A DNA stretch of 64,000 nt from Pseudomonas brassicacearum (GCF_009601685.2 NZ_CP045701.2:5642001-5706000); one strand, 5' to 3'; positions 9,022 through 21,498 are shown, numbered from the stretch's first letter. Made by a program: numbers and translations. Notes: generated from the letters alone by a model not told the origin.

Positions 9022-9526
9022 GGACGGCTTCTCCGGTTTTCTTGCTCTTGAACATGTCCAGGGCGAGCATCACGGCGCCCACGCTGATGGCGCTGTCGGC
9101 AAAGTTGAACGCCGGGAAATACCAGCGGTTCTGCCAATGCACCAGGATGAAATCGATGACATGGCCCAGGGCGATACGGTCATAGAGGTTGCCCAAGGCG
9201 CCACCAAGCACCAAGGCCAACGCCACGGCCAGCCAGGTCTCATTGCGCCCCAGGCGCTTGAGCCAGACCACCAGCACCGCGCTGACCACGACGGCGATCA
9301 GGGCGAAGAGCCAGCGCTGCCAGCCCGAACTGTCGGCCAGGAAGCTGAACGCCGCCCCGGTGTTGTAGGCCAAGGTCCAGCTGAAGTAGTCGGGAATGAT
9401 CACGATCTGCTGGTACAGGGTCAGCGAGTTCTCGAAGTAGTACTTGCTGGCCTGGTCGATGACCAGTACCAGCACACTCAACCAGAGCCAGCCCAGCCGC
9501 CCGAAGCGGCCCGCCGCGTTAGGCAT
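9014..9526 (-). CDS. lspA: lipoprotein signal peptidase LspA
   Basis: Aspartic protease of the inner membrane that removes signal peptides from diacylated prolipoproteins. The 170-residue protein has four hydrophobic segments and the two catalytic aspartate motifs, GNLYDR and FNFADS. The start ATG at 9526 (MPNAAGRFG) overlaps the end of ileS by 8 bases; a longer frame to 9574 lies fully inside ileS and is rejected. Confidence 0.95.
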   Translation of the reverse strand: MPNAAGRFGRLGWLWLSVLVLVIDQASKYYFENSLTLYQQIVIIPDYFSWTLAYNTGAAFSFLADSSGWQRWLFALIAVVVSAVLVVWLKRLGRNETWLAVALALVLGGALGNLYDRIALGHVIDFILVHWQNRWYFPAFNFADSAISVGAVMLALDMFKSKKTGEAVHD

Positions 9527-12350
9527 AATGACGAACCTCACCGGTGCCGCTGATGTTGTCGACGCAACGACCACAGATTTGCGGATGCTCCGGGTTCACG
9601 CCGACGTCTTCACGGCAGTGCCAGCAACGGGCGCACTTGGTGTGGTTCGACTTGACGATCTTCAGCTTCAGGCCGCTGACTTCAGTGGCTACCGCATCGG
9701 CCGGCGCCTGCACGAAAGGCGCGACGCTGGCGGTGGAGGTGATCAGCACGAAGCGCAGCTCGTTGCTCAGCTTGGCCAGATCGGCACTCAGGGCTTCTTC
9801 GGCGTAGAGGGTCACTTCGGCCTGCAGGTTGCCACCGACGGCCTTGGCCGCGCGCTGGATCTCCATCTCCTTGTTGACCGCCGCCTTGACCGCCATCACG
9901 CGATCCCAATACGCACGGTCCAGCTCGAAGCCTTGCGGCAGTTCGGTCAGGCCTTCGTACCAGGTGTTGAGCATCACCGATTCGTTGCGCTCGCCCGGCA
10001 GGTACTGCCACAGCTCGTCGGCGGTGAACGCCAGGATCGGTGCGATCCAGCGCACCAGCGCCTCGCTGATGTGGAACAGCGCGGTCTGGCACGAACGACG
10101 GGCCTTGCTGTTGGCGCCGGTGGTGTACTGGCGGTCCTTGATGATGTCGAGGTAGAAACCACCGAGCTCCTGCACACAGAAGTTGTGGATCTTGGAGTAG
10201 ACGTTCCAGAAGCGGTATTCGCCGTAGTGCTCCTGCAATTCACGTTGCAGCAACAGGGTACGGTCCACGGCCCAACGGTCCAGCGCAAGCATTTCTTCGG
10301 CCGGCAGCAGGTCGGTGGCCGGGTTGAAGCCGGTCAGGTTGGAAAGCAGGAAGCGCGCGGTGTTACGGATCCGCCGGTAGGCGTCCGCGCTGCGCTGCAG
10401 GATCTGCTCGGAAACGGCCATCTCGCCGGAATAGTCGGTGGACGCCACCCACAGGCGCATGATGTCGGCGCCCAGGGTGTCGTTGACCTTCTGCGGCGCG
10501 ATCACGTTGCCCAGGGACTTGGACATCTTGCGACCGGACTCGTCGACCGTGAAGCCGTGGGTCAACAGCTCGCGGTACGGCGCGTGGTTGTCGATAGCGC
10601 AACCGGTCAGCAGCGATGAGTGGAACCAGCCGCGGTGCTGGTCCGAGCCTTCCAGGTACAGGTCGGCACGCGGGCCGCTCTCGTGGCCCATCGGGTGCGA
10701 ACCGCGCAGCACGTGCCAATGGGTGGTGCCGGAGTCGAACCAGACGTCCAGGGTGTCGCTGATCTTGTCGTACAGCGGCGCTTCGTCACCCAGCAGCTCG
10801 GCGGCATCCATCTTGAACCAGGCTTCGATGCCTTCGGCTTCGACGCGCTTGGCGACGATTTCCATCAGTTCGACGGTGCGCGGGTGCAACTCGCCGCTTT
10901 CCTTGTTCAGGAAGAACGGGATCGGCACGCCCCAGTTGCGCTGGCGGGAGATGCACCAGTCCGGGCGGTTGGCGATCATCGAGTGCAGGCGCGCCTGGCC
11001 CCAGGCCGGTACGAACTGGGTTTCTTCAATGGCCTTGAGCGAACGCTGGCGCAGGGTGTCGCCGCTGGCCGGCTGCTTGTCCATGCCGATGAACCACTGC
11101 GCGGTGGCGCGGTAGATCAGCGGGGTCTTGTGGCGCCAGCAGTGCATGTAGCTGTGTTCGATGACGGTGGTGTGCAGCAGCGCGCCGACTTCGGTCAGCT
11201 TGTCGACGATGGCCGGGTTGGCTTTCCAGATGAACTGGCCGCCAAAGAACTCCAGCGACGGTGCGTACACGCCATTGCTCTGTACCGGGTTGAGGATGTC
11301 GTCGTTGACCATGCCGTATTTCTTGCAGGTCACGAAGTCGTCGACGCCATAGGCCGGCGCGGAGTGAACCACGCCGGTGCCTGCGCCCAATTCCACGTAG
11401 TCGGCCAGGTACACCGGCGACAGGCGGTCATAGAACGGATGACGGAAATTGATCAGCTCCAGCGCCGAACCTGGCGCGGTGGCGACCACCGAACCTTCGA
11501 GGTTGTAGCGGGCCAGGCAGGATTCGACCAACTCTTCGGCCAGCACCAGCAGCTTGTCGCCGACATCGACCAGGGCGTAGTTGAATTCCGGATGGACGTT
11601 CAGCGCCTGGTTGGCCGGGATGGTCCACGGGGTGGTGGTCCAGATCACGATCGAGGCCGGCTTGGCCAGCTTGCCAAGGCCGAAAGCCGCGGCGAGCTTG
11701 TCTTCGTCGGCGATCGGGAACGCGACGTCGATGGTCGAGGACTTCTTGTTCTCGTACTCGACTTCCGCCTCGGCCAGGGCCGAACCGCAATCGAAGCACC
11801 AGTTCACCGGCTTGAGGCCCTTGAACACGAAGCCGCCCTCGACGATTTTCGCCAGGGCACGGATTTCGCCGGCTTCGTTCTTGAAGTCCATGGTCTTGTA
11901 CGGGTTGGCGAAGTCGCCCAGCACGCCGAGGCGGATGAATTCGGACTTCTGCCCTTCGATCTGCTCGGTGGCGTAGGCACGGCACAGCTCGCGGGTCTTG
12001 TCCGCGCCCAGGTTCTTGCCGTGGGTCACTTCGACCTTGTGCTCGATCGGCAGGCCATGGCAGTCCCAACCCGGGACATACGGCGCATCAAAACCCGACA
12101 GGGTCTTGGAGCGGATGATCATGTCCTTGAGAATCTTGTTCAGCGCGTGACCGATGTGGATCGTGCCGTTGGCGTACGGAGGGCCGTCGTGCAGGACGAA
12201 CTTCGGACGATCCTTGCCAATTTCGCGCAACTTTCCGTACAGGCCAATGCTGTCCCAACGCTGCAGAATCTGTGGTTCGCGCTGAGGCAGGCCGGCCTTC
12301 ATTGGGAAGGCGGTGTCCGGAAGGTTTAGCGTGGCTTTATAGTCGGTCAT
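9519..12350 (-). CDS. ileS: isoleucyl-tRNA synthetase
   Basis: Class I aminoacyl-tRNA synthetase of 943 residues. The HIGH motif is at residues 65-68 after PPYANGT, KMSKS is near residue 605 ([10 protein letters not shown]), and the C-terminus carries a zinc ribbon with two Cys pairs (CARCWHC and CGRC). The editing domain lies between these motifs. It begins 13 bases after ribF and overlaps lspA by 8 bases, so ribF-ileS-lspA-fkpB is one transcription unit. Confidence 0.98.
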   Translation of the reverse strand: MTDYKATLNLPDTAFPMKAGLPQREPQILQRWDSIGLYGKLREIGKDRPKFVLHDGPPYANGTIHIGHALNKILKDMIIRSKTLSGFDAPYVPGWDCHGLPIEHKVEVTHGKNLGADKTRELCRAYATEQIEGQKSEFIRLGVLGDFANPYKTMDFKNEAGEIRALAKIVEGGFVFKGLKPVNWCFDCGSALAEAEVEYENKKSSTIDVAFPIADEDKLAAAFGLGKLAKPASIVIWTTTPWTIPANQALNVHPEFNYALVDVGDKLLVLAEELVESCLARYNLEGSVVATAPGSALELINFRHPFYDRLSPVYLADYVELGAGTGVVHSAPAYGVDDFVTCKKYGMVNDDILNPVQSNGVYAPSLEFFGGQFIWKANPAIVDKLTEVGALLHTTVIEHSYMHCWRHKTPLIYRATAQWFIGMDKQPASGDTLRQRSLKAIEETQFVPAWGQARLHSMIANRPDWCISRQRNWGVPIPFFLNKESGELHPRTVELMEIVAKRVEAEGIEAWFKMDAAELLGDEAPLYDKISDTLDVWFDSGTTHWHVLRGSHPMGHESGPRADLYLEGSDQHRGWFHSSLLTGCAIDNHAPYRELLTHGFTVDESGRKMSKSLGNVIAPQKVNDTLGADIMRLWVASTDYSGEMAVSEQILQRSADAYRRIRNTARFLLSNLTGFNPATDLLPAEEMLALDRWAVDRTLLLQRELQEHYGEYRFWNVYSKIHNFCVQELGGFYLDIIKDRQYTTGANSKARRSCQTALFHISEALVRWIAPILAFTADELWQYLPGERNESVMLNTWYEGLTELPQGFELDRAYWDRVMAVKAAVNKEMEIQRAAKAVGGNLQAEVTLYAEEALSADLAKLSNELRFVLITSTASVAPFVQAPADAVATEVSGLKLKIVKSNHTKCARCWHCREDVGVNPEHPQICGRCVDNISGTGEVRHYA

Positions 12351-12363
12351 TTAAGGCTCTTCA

Positions 12364-13302
12364 TTAGCGATTGGCGCTGGTTGCGACAAGGGCACGGGCG
12401 GCGGCGATATCTGCATGGATCGCCGTCTTGAGCGCCTCCAGAGAGGCAAAACGCTGCTCTTCACGCAGCTTATGGTGGAAAACCACCGTCAAACGCCGGT
12501 CATACAGATCGCCGGCAAAATCCAGAACATGTACTTCAAGATGGGCCTTGCCATCGCCCTGGACCGTGGGCCGCACACCGATGTTGGCGACGCCGGGCCA
12601 GGTCTTGCCGTCGATCTCGACACTCACCAGGAACACCCCGGTGAGCGGCACACGACGACGCTTGAGCTGCACGTTGGCCGTTGGCGTGCCCAATTGGCGC
12701 GCCAGTTTCTGCCCGTGCAGGATCCGTCCGGCAATCCGGTACGGCCGGCCGAGCAAGCGCTCGGCCAATTCGAAGTCGCCAGCCGCCAGGGCATTGCGGA
12801 CCTGGGTGCTGCTGACGCGCAAGCCGTCGATCTCGACAGTCTGCGCTGCTTCGACGGTGAAGCCCTGGGCGATACCGGCCTGTTGCAGGTAATCGAAATC
12901 CCCGGACCGGTCGCAACCGAAACGGAAATCATCGCCGACTTCCAGATGCTTCACATCAAGACCGTCCATCAAGATGGTATCGACGAATTCGGCGGCACTG
13001 AGCTTGCTCAGGCGCTGGTTGAAGGCCAGGCACAGGACCCGGTCGACGCCTTCGGCGGCCAGCAGTTGCAGCTTGTCCCGCAGCCGGGCCAGACGGGCCG
13101 GGGCAGTGTCCGGGGTGAAGAATTCCCGCGGCTGCGGCTCGAAGATCACCACGCAGCTGGGCACGCCCAATTCCAGCGCGCGCTCGCGCAGCCGCGCCAG
13201 GATAGCCTGGTGGCCACGGTGAACACCGTCAAAGTTGCCAATAGTGGCGACACAGCCCCGATGTTGGGGGCGCAGGTTGTGGAGGCCTCGAACCAGCTGC
13301 AT
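12364..13302 (-). CDS. ribF: bifunctional riboflavin kinase/FAD synthetase RibF
   Basis: Phosphorylates riboflavin to FMN and adenylates FMN to FAD. The 312-residue protein starts MQLVRGLHNLRP; the adenylyltransferase domain has GNFDGVHRGHQ near residues 20-30, and the C-terminal flavokinase domain has GTPTANVQLK and the GVANIG strand. An ATG at 13320 and a longer frame to 13377 exist, but 312 residues is the usual length. First gene of the ribF-ileS-lspA-fkpB unit, 129 bases after murJ. Confidence 0.96.
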   Translation of the reverse strand: MQLVRGLHNLRPQHRGCVATIGNFDGVHRGHQAILARLRERALELGVPSCVVIFEPQPREFFTPDTAPARLARLRDKLQLLAAEGVDRVLCLAFNQRLSKLSAAEFVDTILMDGLDVKHLEVGDDFRFGCDRSGDFDYLQQAGIAQGFTVEAAQTVEIDGLRVSSTQVRNALAAGDFELAERLLGRPYRIAGRILHGQKLARQLGTPTANVQLKRRRVPLTGVFLVSVEIDGKTWPGVANIGVRPTVQGDGKAHLEVHVLDFAGDLYDRRLTVVFHHKLREEQRFASLEALKTAIHADIAAARALVATSANR

Positions 13303-13431
13303 AACGCGCTTCTTGCTCATAAAGTGGCCGATTATAACCACACCCGGCGGCCAACGACAGGCAACACCGCAAGCCAAAGTGATCGAACCGACAAAACCGC
13401 TGCCCGACCCAGGATTATCGGAGGCAAACCC

Positions 13432-14970
13432 TCAGCTCAAGGCCTTGCGATTGAAGTCGCGCAGACGGAACCCCATCAGCAGCAACATGCCGAAATACGC
13501 CACCACGCCGGCAATCACCAACGCCCCCAGGCGCAGGAAACGCTCGAGCATCTGCCCTTCGCCCCAGGCCGGCATGAAATGCATCGCCCCCAGCAACACC
13601 GCCGACATCACCGCCACGGCCACCAGCAGCTTGAGGCCGAACTTGCCCCAGCCCGGCTGCGGTTGATACATCTTCTGCTTGCGCAACTGGTAAAACAGCA
13701 GCCCGGCGTTGAGGCACGCGCCGGCGCTGATCGCCAGGGCCAGGCCGGCGTGGGCCAACGGGCCGATGAGCAACAGGTTGAACAATTGCGTCATCACCAG
13801 GGTGAAAATGGCGATTTTCACCGGCGTGCGAATGTTCTGCTGGGCATAGAACCCCGGCGCCAGCACCTTGATCACGATGATCCCGAGCAGGCCCACCGAG
13901 TAAGCGATCAGCGCCCGCTGGGTCATCAAGGCGTCGAAGGCATTGAATTGGCCGTATTGGAACAGCGAAACGGTCAGCGGCTCAGCCAGGATTCCCAGGG
14001 CCAGGGAACAGGGCAAGACCAGCACGAAACACAGGCGCAGGCCCCAGTCGAGGATGCGCGAGTACTCCTGGCGGTCCTGACTGGCGTAGGTCTTGGCCAG
14101 GGTCGGCAGCAGGATCGTACCCAGGGCCACACCCAGCACGCCGGATGGCAATTCCATCAGACGGTCGGCGTAATACATCCACGACACCGAGCCGGCCACC
14201 AGGAACGAAGCGAAGATGGTGTTGATGATCAGGGAGATCTGGCTCACCGACACCCCGAGGATCGCCGGCAACATCTGCTTCATCACCCGCCACACGCCGC
14301 TGTCGCGTAGGTTCAGCCGTGGCAGCACCAACATGCCGATCTTTTTCAGGTGCGGCAGCTGATACAGCAATTGCGCCAGGCCACCGACCAGCACCGCCCA
14401 GCCCAGGGCCATCACCGGCGGATCGAAATACGGCGTCAGGAATACCGCGAACACGATCATGCTGACATTGAGCAGGGTCGGCACAAAGGCCGGTACGGAA
14501 AAGCGGTTCCAGGTATTGAGGATCGCCCCGGCCAGGGACGACAGGGAAATCAGCAATATATAAGGAAAGGTCACCCGCAGCAGGTCCGAGGTGAGCTGGA
14601 ATTTTTCTGGCGTATCAGTGAAACCCGGGGCCGTGGCCCAGATCACCCACGGCGCGGCGAGCATGCCGGCCGCCGTGACCAGCGCCAGCACCAACGTCAG
14701 CAGGCCGGTGACATAGGCAATGAACGTGCGGGTCGCTTCGTCGCCCTTCTGGCTTTTATATTCCGCCAGGATCGGCACGAAAGCCTGGGAGAACGCCCCT
14801 TCGGCGAAGATCCGCCGCAGCAGGTTGGGCAACTTGAAGGCGATGAAGAAGGCGTCGGTGGCCATCCCGGCGCCGAATATCCGTGCGATCAACGTATCGC
14901 GAACGAACCCCAGGACGCGGGAAAGCATCGTGATAGAGCTGACGGCGGCCAACGATTTGAGCAGATTCAT
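13432..14970 (-). CDS. murJ: lipid II flippase MurJ
   Basis: Polytopic inner-membrane protein of the MOP/MATE superfamily that flips lipid II for peptidoglycan synthesis. The 512-residue protein begins [22 protein letters not shown], has about 14 hydrophobic segments and conserved features such as [10 protein letters not shown] and the charged [12 protein letters not shown] segment. The start at 14970 faces rpsT on the other strand across a 254-base gap. Confidence 0.95.
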   Translation of the reverse strand: MNLLKSLAAVSSITMLSRVLGFVRDTLIARIFGAGMATDAFFIAFKLPNLLRRIFAEGAFSQAFVPILAEYKSQKGDEATRTFIAYVTGLLTLVLALVTAAGMLAAPWVIWATAPGFTDTPEKFQLTSDLLRVTFPYILLISLSSLAGAILNTWNRFSVPAFVPTLLNVSMIVFAVFLTPYFDPPVMALGWAVLVGGLAQLLYQLPHLKKIGMLVLPRLNLRDSGVWRVMKQMLPAILGVSVSQISLIINTIFASFLVAGSVSWMYYADRLMELPSGVLGVALGTILLPTLAKTYASQDRQEYSRILDWGLRLCFVLVLPCSLALGILAEPLTVSLFQYGQFNAFDALMTQRALIAYSVGLLGIIVIKVLAPGFYAQQNIRTPVKIAIFTLVMTQLFNLLLIGPLAHAGLALAISAGACLNAGLLFYQLRKQKMYQPQPGWGKFGLKLLVAVAVMSAVLLGAMHFMPAWGEGQMLERFLRLGALVIAGVVAYFGMLLLMGFRLRDFNRKALS

Positions 14971-15142
14971 GAAAAGAGTTTTTGCCTGTCGATAAACAGC
15001 AGGCGAACAACGCGCCCACTTGTGCGATACTCCGCGCCGCTAAACAGTGCAGAGCCAAAGCCCGCGAGTTTACAGGTCGCACGCCGGAAAGAAATCCTTC
15101 GGTGCGCAGCACCTGCCATTCAGCGGAACGCGTCACCCGCCC

Positions 15143-15171
15143 TTGACAAGACTTCAACTCATCGGCATGAT
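15143..15171 (+). promoter_or_regulatory. sigma-70 promoter of rpsT
   Basis: TTGACA at 15143-15148, a 17-base spacer and CATGAT at 15166-15171, about 50 bases before the rpsT GTG. The -35 box is perfect and the -10 box matches 4 of 6. Confidence 0.6.
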
Positions 15172-15224
15172 TCGCGGCCTATTTTGTTTGCTATTTCCCA
15201 AAAAGTCTTTCGAGGAGCTCGACG

Positions 15225-15503
15225 GTGGCCAACACACCTTCCGCCAAAAAACGTGCAAAACAGGCTGAGAAGCGTCGCAGCCACAACGCCAGCCTGCGTT
15301 CCATGGTCCGTACCTACATCAAGAACGTAGTCAAGGCCATCGACGCAAAAGACGCTGAAAAAGCTCAAGCTGCTTACGTTCTGGCTGTGCCAGTTATCGA
15401 CCGCATGGCCGACAAAGGCATCATCCACAAGAACAAGGCTGCTCGTCATAAGAGCCGCCTGAATGGCCACGTAAAGGCCTTGAACGTTGCCGCTGCTGCC
15501 TAA
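15225..15503 (+). CDS. rpsT: 30S ribosomal protein S20
   Basis: Primary 16S rRNA-binding protein of the small subunit, 92 residues. N-terminus [18 protein letters not shown] is diagnostic. The start codon is GTG at 15225 behind GAGGAG, a rare start that in other gammaproteobacteria (TTG/UUG in E. coli) serves S20 autoregulation. Flanked by its own promoter and a strong terminator, on the strand opposite to murJ and creA. Confidence 0.98.
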   Translation: MANTPSAKKRAKQAEKRRSHNASLRSMVRTYIKNVVKAIDAKDAEKAQAAYVLAVPVIDRMADKGIIHKNKAARHKSRLNGHVKALNVAAAA

Positions 15504-15517
15504 GCGACGCGCTCGTT

Positions 15518-15546
15518 AAAAAACCGACCTCAGGGTCGGTTTTTTA
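15518..15546 (+). terminator. rho-independent terminator of rpsT
   Basis: A-rich lead, ACCGACC and GGTCGGT arms around a CTCA loop, then TTTTTT. The A run on the left makes it usable on the other strand as well, for creA. Confidence 0.9.
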
Positions 15547-15580
15547 TTGCCTGCGATTTACCAGACATACCGCAAAAAAA

Positions 15581-15608
15581 TGTGGGAGCGAGCCTGCTCG
15601 CCCCCACA
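15581..15608. repeat. REP hairpin downstream of creA
   Basis: TGTGGGAGCGAGCC followed by the near-complement GCTCGCCCCCACA, two REP arms fused head to head with almost no spacer. It lies in the convergent rpsT/creA gap. Confidence 0.7.
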
Positions 15609-15625
15609 ATGGGATTTGCTCGAGG

Positions 15626-16090
15626 TTATTGGGCATGAGCCCACGGCAGGATCGGAATAGCCGTCACCGCATTCTGCGGGCTGCCCTCGATCACACGATC
15701 GCTGTAGACCAGGTACACCAGCGTATTGCGCTTCTTGTCGAGGAACCGCACCACCTGCATGGTCTTGAACACCAGCGAAGTGCGCTCGCGGAACACCTCT
15801 TCGCCGTCCTTGAGCTCACCCTTGAAGCTGATAGGCCCGACCTGGCGGCAGGCAATGGACGCCTCGGCGCGATCCTCGGCCAGGCCCAGGCCACCCTTCA
15901 CACCGCCGGTCTTGGCCCGCGACAGGTAACAGGTCACGCCATCCACCTTGGGATCATCGAACGCCTCGACCACAATCCGGTCGTTCGGCCCGACAAACTT
16001 GAACACCGTCGACACTTGGCCAATTTCTTCAGCCGAAGCCAGCAGCGGCACTGCCAGCAGCAAACCGATCAATCCTTTTGCCAAACCCAT
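15626..16090 (-). CDS. creA: CreA family exported protein
   Basis: Conserved protein of unknown biochemical role, 154 residues. A signal peptide (hydrophobic core [15 protein letters not shown]) precedes the CreA domain with the conserved [21 protein letters not shown] and SIACRQVGP segments; two cysteines could pair in the periplasm. It starts 9 bases after the proB stop and is probably co-transcribed with proB. Confidence 0.85.
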   Translation of the reverse strand: MGLAKGLIGLLLAVPLLASAEEIGQVSTVFKFVGPNDRIVVEAFDDPKVDGVTCYLSRAKTGGVKGGLGLAEDRAEASIACRQVGPISFKGELKDGEEVFRERTSLVFKTMQVVRFLDKKRNTLVYLVYSDRVIEGSPQNAVTAIPILPWAHAQ

Positions 16091-16099
16091 GATTTTTCC

Positions 16100-17218
16100 T
16101 TAGACGAGGATCAGGTTGTCACGGTGAACCAGCTCAGGCTCCGCCATGTAACCCAACAGACCGACAATCGCATCGGACGACTGACCGATGATTTTCTGCG
16201 CTTCCAACGCACTGTAGTTGGCCAGGCCACGGGCGATCTCGCGACCATCCGGCGCCACGCACACGACCATTTCGCCCCGGCGAAAACTGCCCTGGACCAG
16301 CTTCACACCCACCGGCAGCAGGCTCTTGTTGCCTTGGGACAGGGCCGACACCGCACCAGCGTCCAGCACCAAGGTGCCACGGGTCTGCAGATGCCCAGCC
16401 AGCCACTGCTTGCGCGCCGCCAACATGCCGCGCTCCGGGGAGAGCAAGGTGCCGATGCGCTCGCCAGCTTTCAGACGATCCAGCACCCGCTCCAAGCGCC
16501 CACCCACGATGATGGTGTGAGCCCCGGACCGCGCCGCCAGACGCGCAGCGCGCAGCTTGGTCTGCATGCCGCCACGCCCCAGCGCACCGCCAGTGCCACC
16601 CGCCACTGCATCCAGCGCCGGGTCATCGGCACGGGCTTCGTAGATCAGCTTGGCATCGGGATTGTTGCGCGGATCGGCATCGAACATGCCGTCGCGATCG
16701 GTGAGGATCACCAACAGATCCGCCTCCACCAGGTTCGCCACCAGCGCGGCCAGGGTGTCGTTATCGCCGAAACGGATCTCGTCGGTGACCACCGTGTCGT
16801 TCTCGTTGATCACCGGGATGACTTTGAGCTCCACCAGCGCGCGCAAGGTACTGCGGGCATTGAGGTAGCGCTTGCGGTCGGACAAGTCATCGTGGGTCAG
16901 CAGGATCTGCGCCGTATGGCGACCGTGCTCGGCGAAGCTTGATTCCCAAGCCTGCACCAGGCCCATCTGACCGATGGCGGCGGCAGCCTGCAGTTCATGC
17001 ATCGCGCTGGGTCGCGACGTCCAGCCCAAACGGCTCATACCGGCCGCCACAGCCCCCGAAGAGACCAATACCAGCTCGACGCCAGCCTCATGCAAGGCCA
17101 CCATCTGCTCGACCCACACCGCCATCGCCTGGCGGTCCAGACCCTTGCCATCCGCTGTCAGCAGTGCGCTGCCGATCTTCACGACCCAGCGCCGCGCACC
17201 CGTCACCTTGCTCCGCAT
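16100..17218 (-). CDS. proB: glutamate 5-kinase ProB
   Basis: First enzyme of proline synthesis from glutamate. The 372-residue protein has the amino-acid-kinase domain ([11 protein letters not shown] at the start, [15 protein letters not shown]) and a C-terminal PUA domain after about residue 275. Two in-frame ATGs (17218, 17221) are adjacent; the first downstream one gives the common [17 protein letters not shown] start. The frame continues upstream to 17506 through a REPIN, which is not coding. Obg lies upstream behind a terminator. Confidence 0.96.
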   Translation of the reverse strand: MRSKVTGARRWVVKIGSALLTADGKGLDRQAMAVWVEQMVALHEAGVELVLVSSGAVAAGMSRLGWTSRPSAMHELQAAAAIGQMGLVQAWESSFAEHGRHTAQILLTHDDLSDRKRYLNARSTLRALVELKVIPVINENDTVVTDEIRFGDNDTLAALVANLVEADLLVILTDRDGMFDADPRNNPDAKLIYEARADDPALDAVAGGTGGALGRGGMQTKLRAARLAARSGAHTIIVGGRLERVLDRLKAGERIGTLLSPERGMLAARKQWLAGHLQTRGTLVLDAGAVSALSQGNKSLLPVGVKLVQGSFRRGEMVVCVAPDGREIARGLANYSALEAQKIIGQSSDAIVGLLGYMAEPELVHRDNLILV

Positions 17219-17296
17219 CATCTTCAACCTTTGCCAGCGAACGGCGCGACCCAGCGCCGCCCATGGGATTATTCGTATTTGCGTTTTACAGATACC

Positions 17297-17322
17297 AAAA
17301 CGCCGCTCGAATGAGCGGCGCC
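17297..17322 (-). terminator. terminator-like hairpin of obg
   Basis: On the minus strand, GCCGCTC-ATTC-GAGCGGC followed by GTTTTGG. It separates obg from proB. Confidence 0.65.
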
Positions 17323-17407
17323 TTGGAAACCGGCTGGTTGCGATGATAACACCGCGCCGAAACACTTGAACCTGCCCCCGAGAATCCTTGGGGGGGATGA
17401 GCCTGCG

Positions 17408-17496
17408 CAAGCAAAGCTTGCTCGCGATGACGTCATCACGTCCAACACCTTTGCTGGCCGTAAAATCGCTATCGCGAGCAAGCTTTGCTCCCACAA
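17408..17496. repeat. REPIN (inverted REP pair) between proB and obg
   Basis: Left arm GCAAAGCTTGCTCGCGATGA and right arm TCGCGAGCAAGCTTTGCTCC around a unique spacer. The 17219-17544 gap contains this element and the obg hairpin, and no gene. Confidence 0.85.
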
Positions 17497-17544
17497 GCTC
17501 ACTCACACTGGCCTTAGCCCCAACTGAGTGGCATCAGCACAGGA

Positions 17545-18900
<1,356 letters not shown>

Positions 18901-18912
18901 TCACCCCACAAA

Positions 18913-18944
18913 CGAAAAAGCCCCGTCGCAAGACAGGGCTTTTC
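18913..18944 (-). terminator. rho-independent terminator of rplU-rpmA
   Basis: Read on the minus strand: AAGCCCTGTC and GACGGGGCTT arms followed by TTTTCG, 15 bases after the rpmA stop. Confidence 0.85.
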
Positions 18945-18958
18945 CAGCGATCTCGCAA

Positions 18959-19216
18959 TTAAGCTGCGATAACGCTTACGTAACGACGACCGAAGGCGCC
19001 TTTTACTTCGAACTTGATCACGCCTTCGACTTTAGCGAAGAGGGTGTGATCTTTACCCATGCCCACGCCGTAGCCAGCGTGGAATTGGGTGCCGCGCTGA
19101 CGCACGATGATGTTGCCTGCTTTGATAGCCTGGCCGCCATACATCTTCACGCCAAGGCGTTTGGCTTCTGAGTCGCGACCGTTACGGGTACTACCACCAG
19201 CTTTTTTGTGTGCCAT
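18959..19216 (-). CDS. rpmA: 50S ribosomal protein L27
   Basis: 85-residue ribosomal protein at the peptidyl transferase centre. N-terminus [19 protein letters not shown] is diagnostic, and needs no protease cleavage as in Firmicutes. Co-transcribed with rplU, 35 bases upstream. Confidence 0.98.
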   Translation of the reverse strand: MAHKKAGGSTRNGRDSEAKRLGVKMYGGQAIKAGNIIVRQRGTQFHAGYGVGMGKDHTLFAKVEGVIKFEVKGAFGRRYVSVIAA

Positions 19217-19251
19217 GAGTTCAATTCTCCTAGTGAGGAATTAGGCTGAAA

Positions 19252-19566
19252 TTAAGCCTGAATACCGGTGATTTTGATCTCGGTGTACCACTGGCGGTGG
19301 CCCATACGCTTCATGTGGTGCTTACGGCGACGGAACTTGATGATGCGGACTTTATCGTGACGACCTTGGGAGATCACTTCAGCCACAACGGTAGCGCCAG
19401 CAACGACTGGAGCGCCGATATTCACGTCATCGCCATTGGCGACCAACAGAACGCGATCAAAAGTCACGGATTCGCCGGTAGCGATTTCCAGTTTTTCGAT
19501 CTTCAGGTATTCACCTGGGGCGACCTTGTATTGCTTGCCACCAGTAACAATTACTGCGTACGACAT
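19252..19566 (-). CDS. rplU: 50S ribosomal protein L21
   Basis: 104-residue 23S rRNA-binding protein. [15 protein letters not shown] start and the basic [15 protein letters not shown] segment are typical. The frame continues to 19782, but that region contains the rplU promoter, so the ATG at 19566 is used. First gene of rplU-rpmA. Confidence 0.98.
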   Translation of the reverse strand: MSYAVIVTGGKQYKVAPGEYLKIEKLEIATGESVTFDRVLLVANGDDVNIGAPVVAGATVVAEVISQGRHDKVRIIKFRRRKHHMKRMGHRQWYTEIKITGIQA

Positions 19567-19697
19567 GGTATTTCTCCGATAATCCTGCTCACCCAGCGCT
19601 TTATAAGAAGAGGTATTGGCTGGCATGGCTGCATGGGCTGGAAGGCCCGGATGCAATTGCGTAAGGCAGGTGCTGCCCAGGAAGTTCAGGGTGCGCG

Positions 19698-19726
19698 ATT
19701 GTACGCAAGGCGCAACAGCCTTGCAA
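19698..19726 (-). promoter_or_regulatory. sigma-70 promoter of rplU-rpmA
   Basis: On the minus strand TTGCAA (19726-19721), 17-base spacer, TACAAT (19703-19698). Transcription would start near 19691, leaving a leader of about 125 bases. Confidence 0.75.
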
Positions 19727-19744
19727 GTAGCCGTCCATCGCGCC

Positions 19745-19773
19745 TTGACAGGCCTGGGTGGGGGTCCTAGCAT
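19745..19773 (+). promoter_or_regulatory. sigma-70 promoter of ispB
   Basis: TTGACA at 19745-19750, 17-base spacer, TAGCAT at 19768-19773. The predicted start lies about 25 bases before the ispB ATG. It is back to back with the rplU promoter, only 18 bases between the two -35 boxes. Confidence 0.75.
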
Positions 19774-19805
19774 GCCGCGCAACCCTTCTGGAGCACCTGT
19801 CGCTG

Positions 19806-20774
19806 ATGCAACCCCAAGCTTTCTACCGCGCGGTGGCGGACGATTTTAGCGCCGTCGACGGCATCATCAAGAAGCAGCTGACTTCCCGAGTGCCGCTGGT
19901 ATCGAAAATCGGCGACTACATCACATCGGCCGGCGGTAAACGCCTGCGGCCTTTATTGGTGCTGTTGTGCGGCAAGGCCCTGGGTCGCGAAGGCGACGAC
20001 ATGCGCCTGCTGGCCGCGACCATCGAATTCCTGCACACCGCGACCCTGCTGCACGACGACGTGGTCGACATGTCCGGCATGCGGCGTGGCCGCTCGACCG
20101 CCAACGCCATGTGGGGCAATGCCCCGAGCGTGCTGGTGGGCGACTTCCTGTATTCGCGCTCGTTCGAAATGATGGTCGAGCTGGGCTCGATGCCGGTGAT
20201 GAAAATCCTGTCCCAGGCCACGCGCATCATCGCCGAAGGCGAAGTGCTGCAGTTGTCCAAGGTGCGCGATGCCAGCACCACCGAAGAAACCTACATGGAA
20301 GTCATCCGCGGCAAGACCGCGATGCTCTTCGAAGCCTCGACCCACAGCGCCGCAGCCCTGGCCGGTGCCAGCGCCGAGCAGAGCCAAGCGCTGCGCACCT
20401 TCGGCGATCACCTGGGCGTGGCCTTCCAGTTGGTGGACGATCTGCTCGACTACAAGGGCGATGCCGAGACCCTGGGCAAGAACGTCGGTGACGACCTGGC
20501 CGAAGGCAAGCCGACCCTGCCGCTGATCTACACGATGCGCGAGGGCACGCCTGAACAGGCGGCACTGGTCCGCCAGGCGATCCAGAAAGGCGGGATCGAA
20601 GACCTGGAAAGCATCCGTATCGCGGTCGAAGCGTCCGGCTCGCTGGACTACACCGCGAAACTGGCCCGGGACTACGTCGCCCGCGCGATCAAATGCCTCG
20701 ACGCCCTGCCGGCCAGCGAATACCGCGATGCGCTGGTGGAACTGAGCGAGTTTGCGGTCGCCCGTACCCACTGA
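19806..20774 (+). CDS. ispB: octaprenyl/nonaprenyl diphosphate synthase IspB
   Basis: Trans-polyprenyl synthase that makes the ubiquinone side chain. The 322-residue protein has the first Asp-rich motif [13 protein letters not shown] and the second motif [12 protein letters not shown], and the KTAMLF segment. The ATG at 19806 ([10 protein letters not shown]) follows the promoter at a sensible distance; the frame extends 16 codons further without support. Pseudomonas uses Q9, so a nonaprenyl product is likely. Confidence 0.95.
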   Translation: MQPQAFYRAVADDFSAVDGIIKKQLTSRVPLVSKIGDYITSAGGKRLRPLLVLLCGKALGREGDDMRLLAATIEFLHTATLLHDDVVDMSGMRRGRSTANAMWGNAPSVLVGDFLYSRSFEMMVELGSMPVMKILSQATRIIAEGEVLQLSKVRDASTTEETYMEVIRGKTAMLFEASTHSAAALAGASAEQSQALRTFGDHLGVAFQLVDDLLDYKGDAETLGKNVGDDLAEGKPTLPLIYTMREGTPEQAALVRQAIQKGGIEDLESIRIAVEASGSLDYTAKLARDYVARAIKCLDALPASEYRDALVELSEFAVARTH

Positions 20775-20786
20775 CACACAGGGCTT

Positions 20787-20876
20787 TTGTGAGAGCAAGG
20801 CTTGCCCGCGATGACGACGATGCGGTCTTTCAGAAACCGAGTCGCCTGTATCGCGGGCAAGCCTTGCTCCCACAAA
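20787..20876. repeat. REPIN after ispB
   Basis: Arms GAGAGCAAGGCTTGCCCGCG and CGCGGGCAAGCCTTGCTCCC with a roughly 40-base spacer. On the right it is followed by TCCTCTCGCCACA (20877-20889), a relative of the outer palindrome seen at 6955 and 58388. Confidence 0.85.
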
Positions 20877-20934
20877 TCCTCTCGCCACAGGATATCCAAA
20901 CACAGCACCGTCCCTCTTTCGCAACAAAACCCTA

Positions 20935-20940
20935 TATAAT
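20935..20940 (+). promoter_or_regulatory. -10 box upstream of the yjdM-like gene
   Basis: Perfect TATAAT about 38 bases before the GTG start. No good -35 hexamer is visible at 16-18 bases upstream, so the promoter may need an activator or be weak. Confidence 0.45.
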
Positions 20941-20978
20941 GTGCGCCCTTTTGTCCTCCTGATATCCAAGGAACCTTA

Positions 20979-21320
20979 GTGAGCACGTTGCCTCCCTGCC
21001 CGAAATGCAATTCCGAATACACCTACGAAGACGGTACTCAACTGGTCTGCCCGGAGTGTGCCCACGAATGGTCCGCCAGCGGCGAAGCTGAAACAGTGTC
21101 CGACGATACCGTGAAGAAAGATTCGGTCGGCAACGTCCTGCAGGACGGCGATACCATCACCGTGATCAAGGACCTCAAGGTCAAGGGCACGTCGCTGGTG
21201 GTCAAGGTCGGCACCAAGGTCAAGAACATCCGCCTGTGCGATGGCGACCACGACATCGACTGCAAGATCGACGGCATTGGCCCGATGAAACTCAAATCCG
21301 AGTTCGTCAGAAAAGTCTGA
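20979..21320 (+). CDS. yjdM: YjdM/PhnA-family zinc-ribbon protein
   Basis: 113-residue protein with an N-terminal zinc ribbon (CPKC at about 8-11 and CPEC at about 27-30) and a C-terminal SH3-like domain ([15 protein letters not shown]). It matches the family named PhnA after the E. coli phn region, though no phosphonate genes are near and its role is not established. The start is GTG at 20979, with AAGGA five bases upstream. It appears monocistronic. Confidence 0.85.
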   Translation: MSTLPPCPKCNSEYTYEDGTQLVCPECAHEWSASGEAETVSDDTVKKDSVGNVLQDGDTITVIKDLKVKGTSLVVKVGTKVKNIRLCDGDHDIDCKIDGIGPMKLKSEFVRKV

Positions 21321-21470
21321 TCTTGCTGTATTCCATCCCACGCCCCGCGTGTGGGATGGAGCTTTTCCCCCTCCGCTTCGACCCCATTTCTCGGGGCGCC
21401 AGCCAACTGCCAGCCGCCCTGAGCCGACAGCACCCATCGTCAGAAAAACAGTCGCAACGCCAATAGAGAC

Positions 21471-21498
21471 TTGCTATTTAGCTAATAAGAATTATTCT
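21471..21498 (+). promoter_or_regulatory. promoter of the small protein gene at 21528
   Basis: TTGCTA at 21471-21476, 16-base spacer, TATTCT at 21493-21498. The Fur-like box covers the spacer and -10. Confidence 0.55.

Noticed and set aside
10620..12329. 569-residue plus-strand open frame
   Set aside because: Antisense of ileS.
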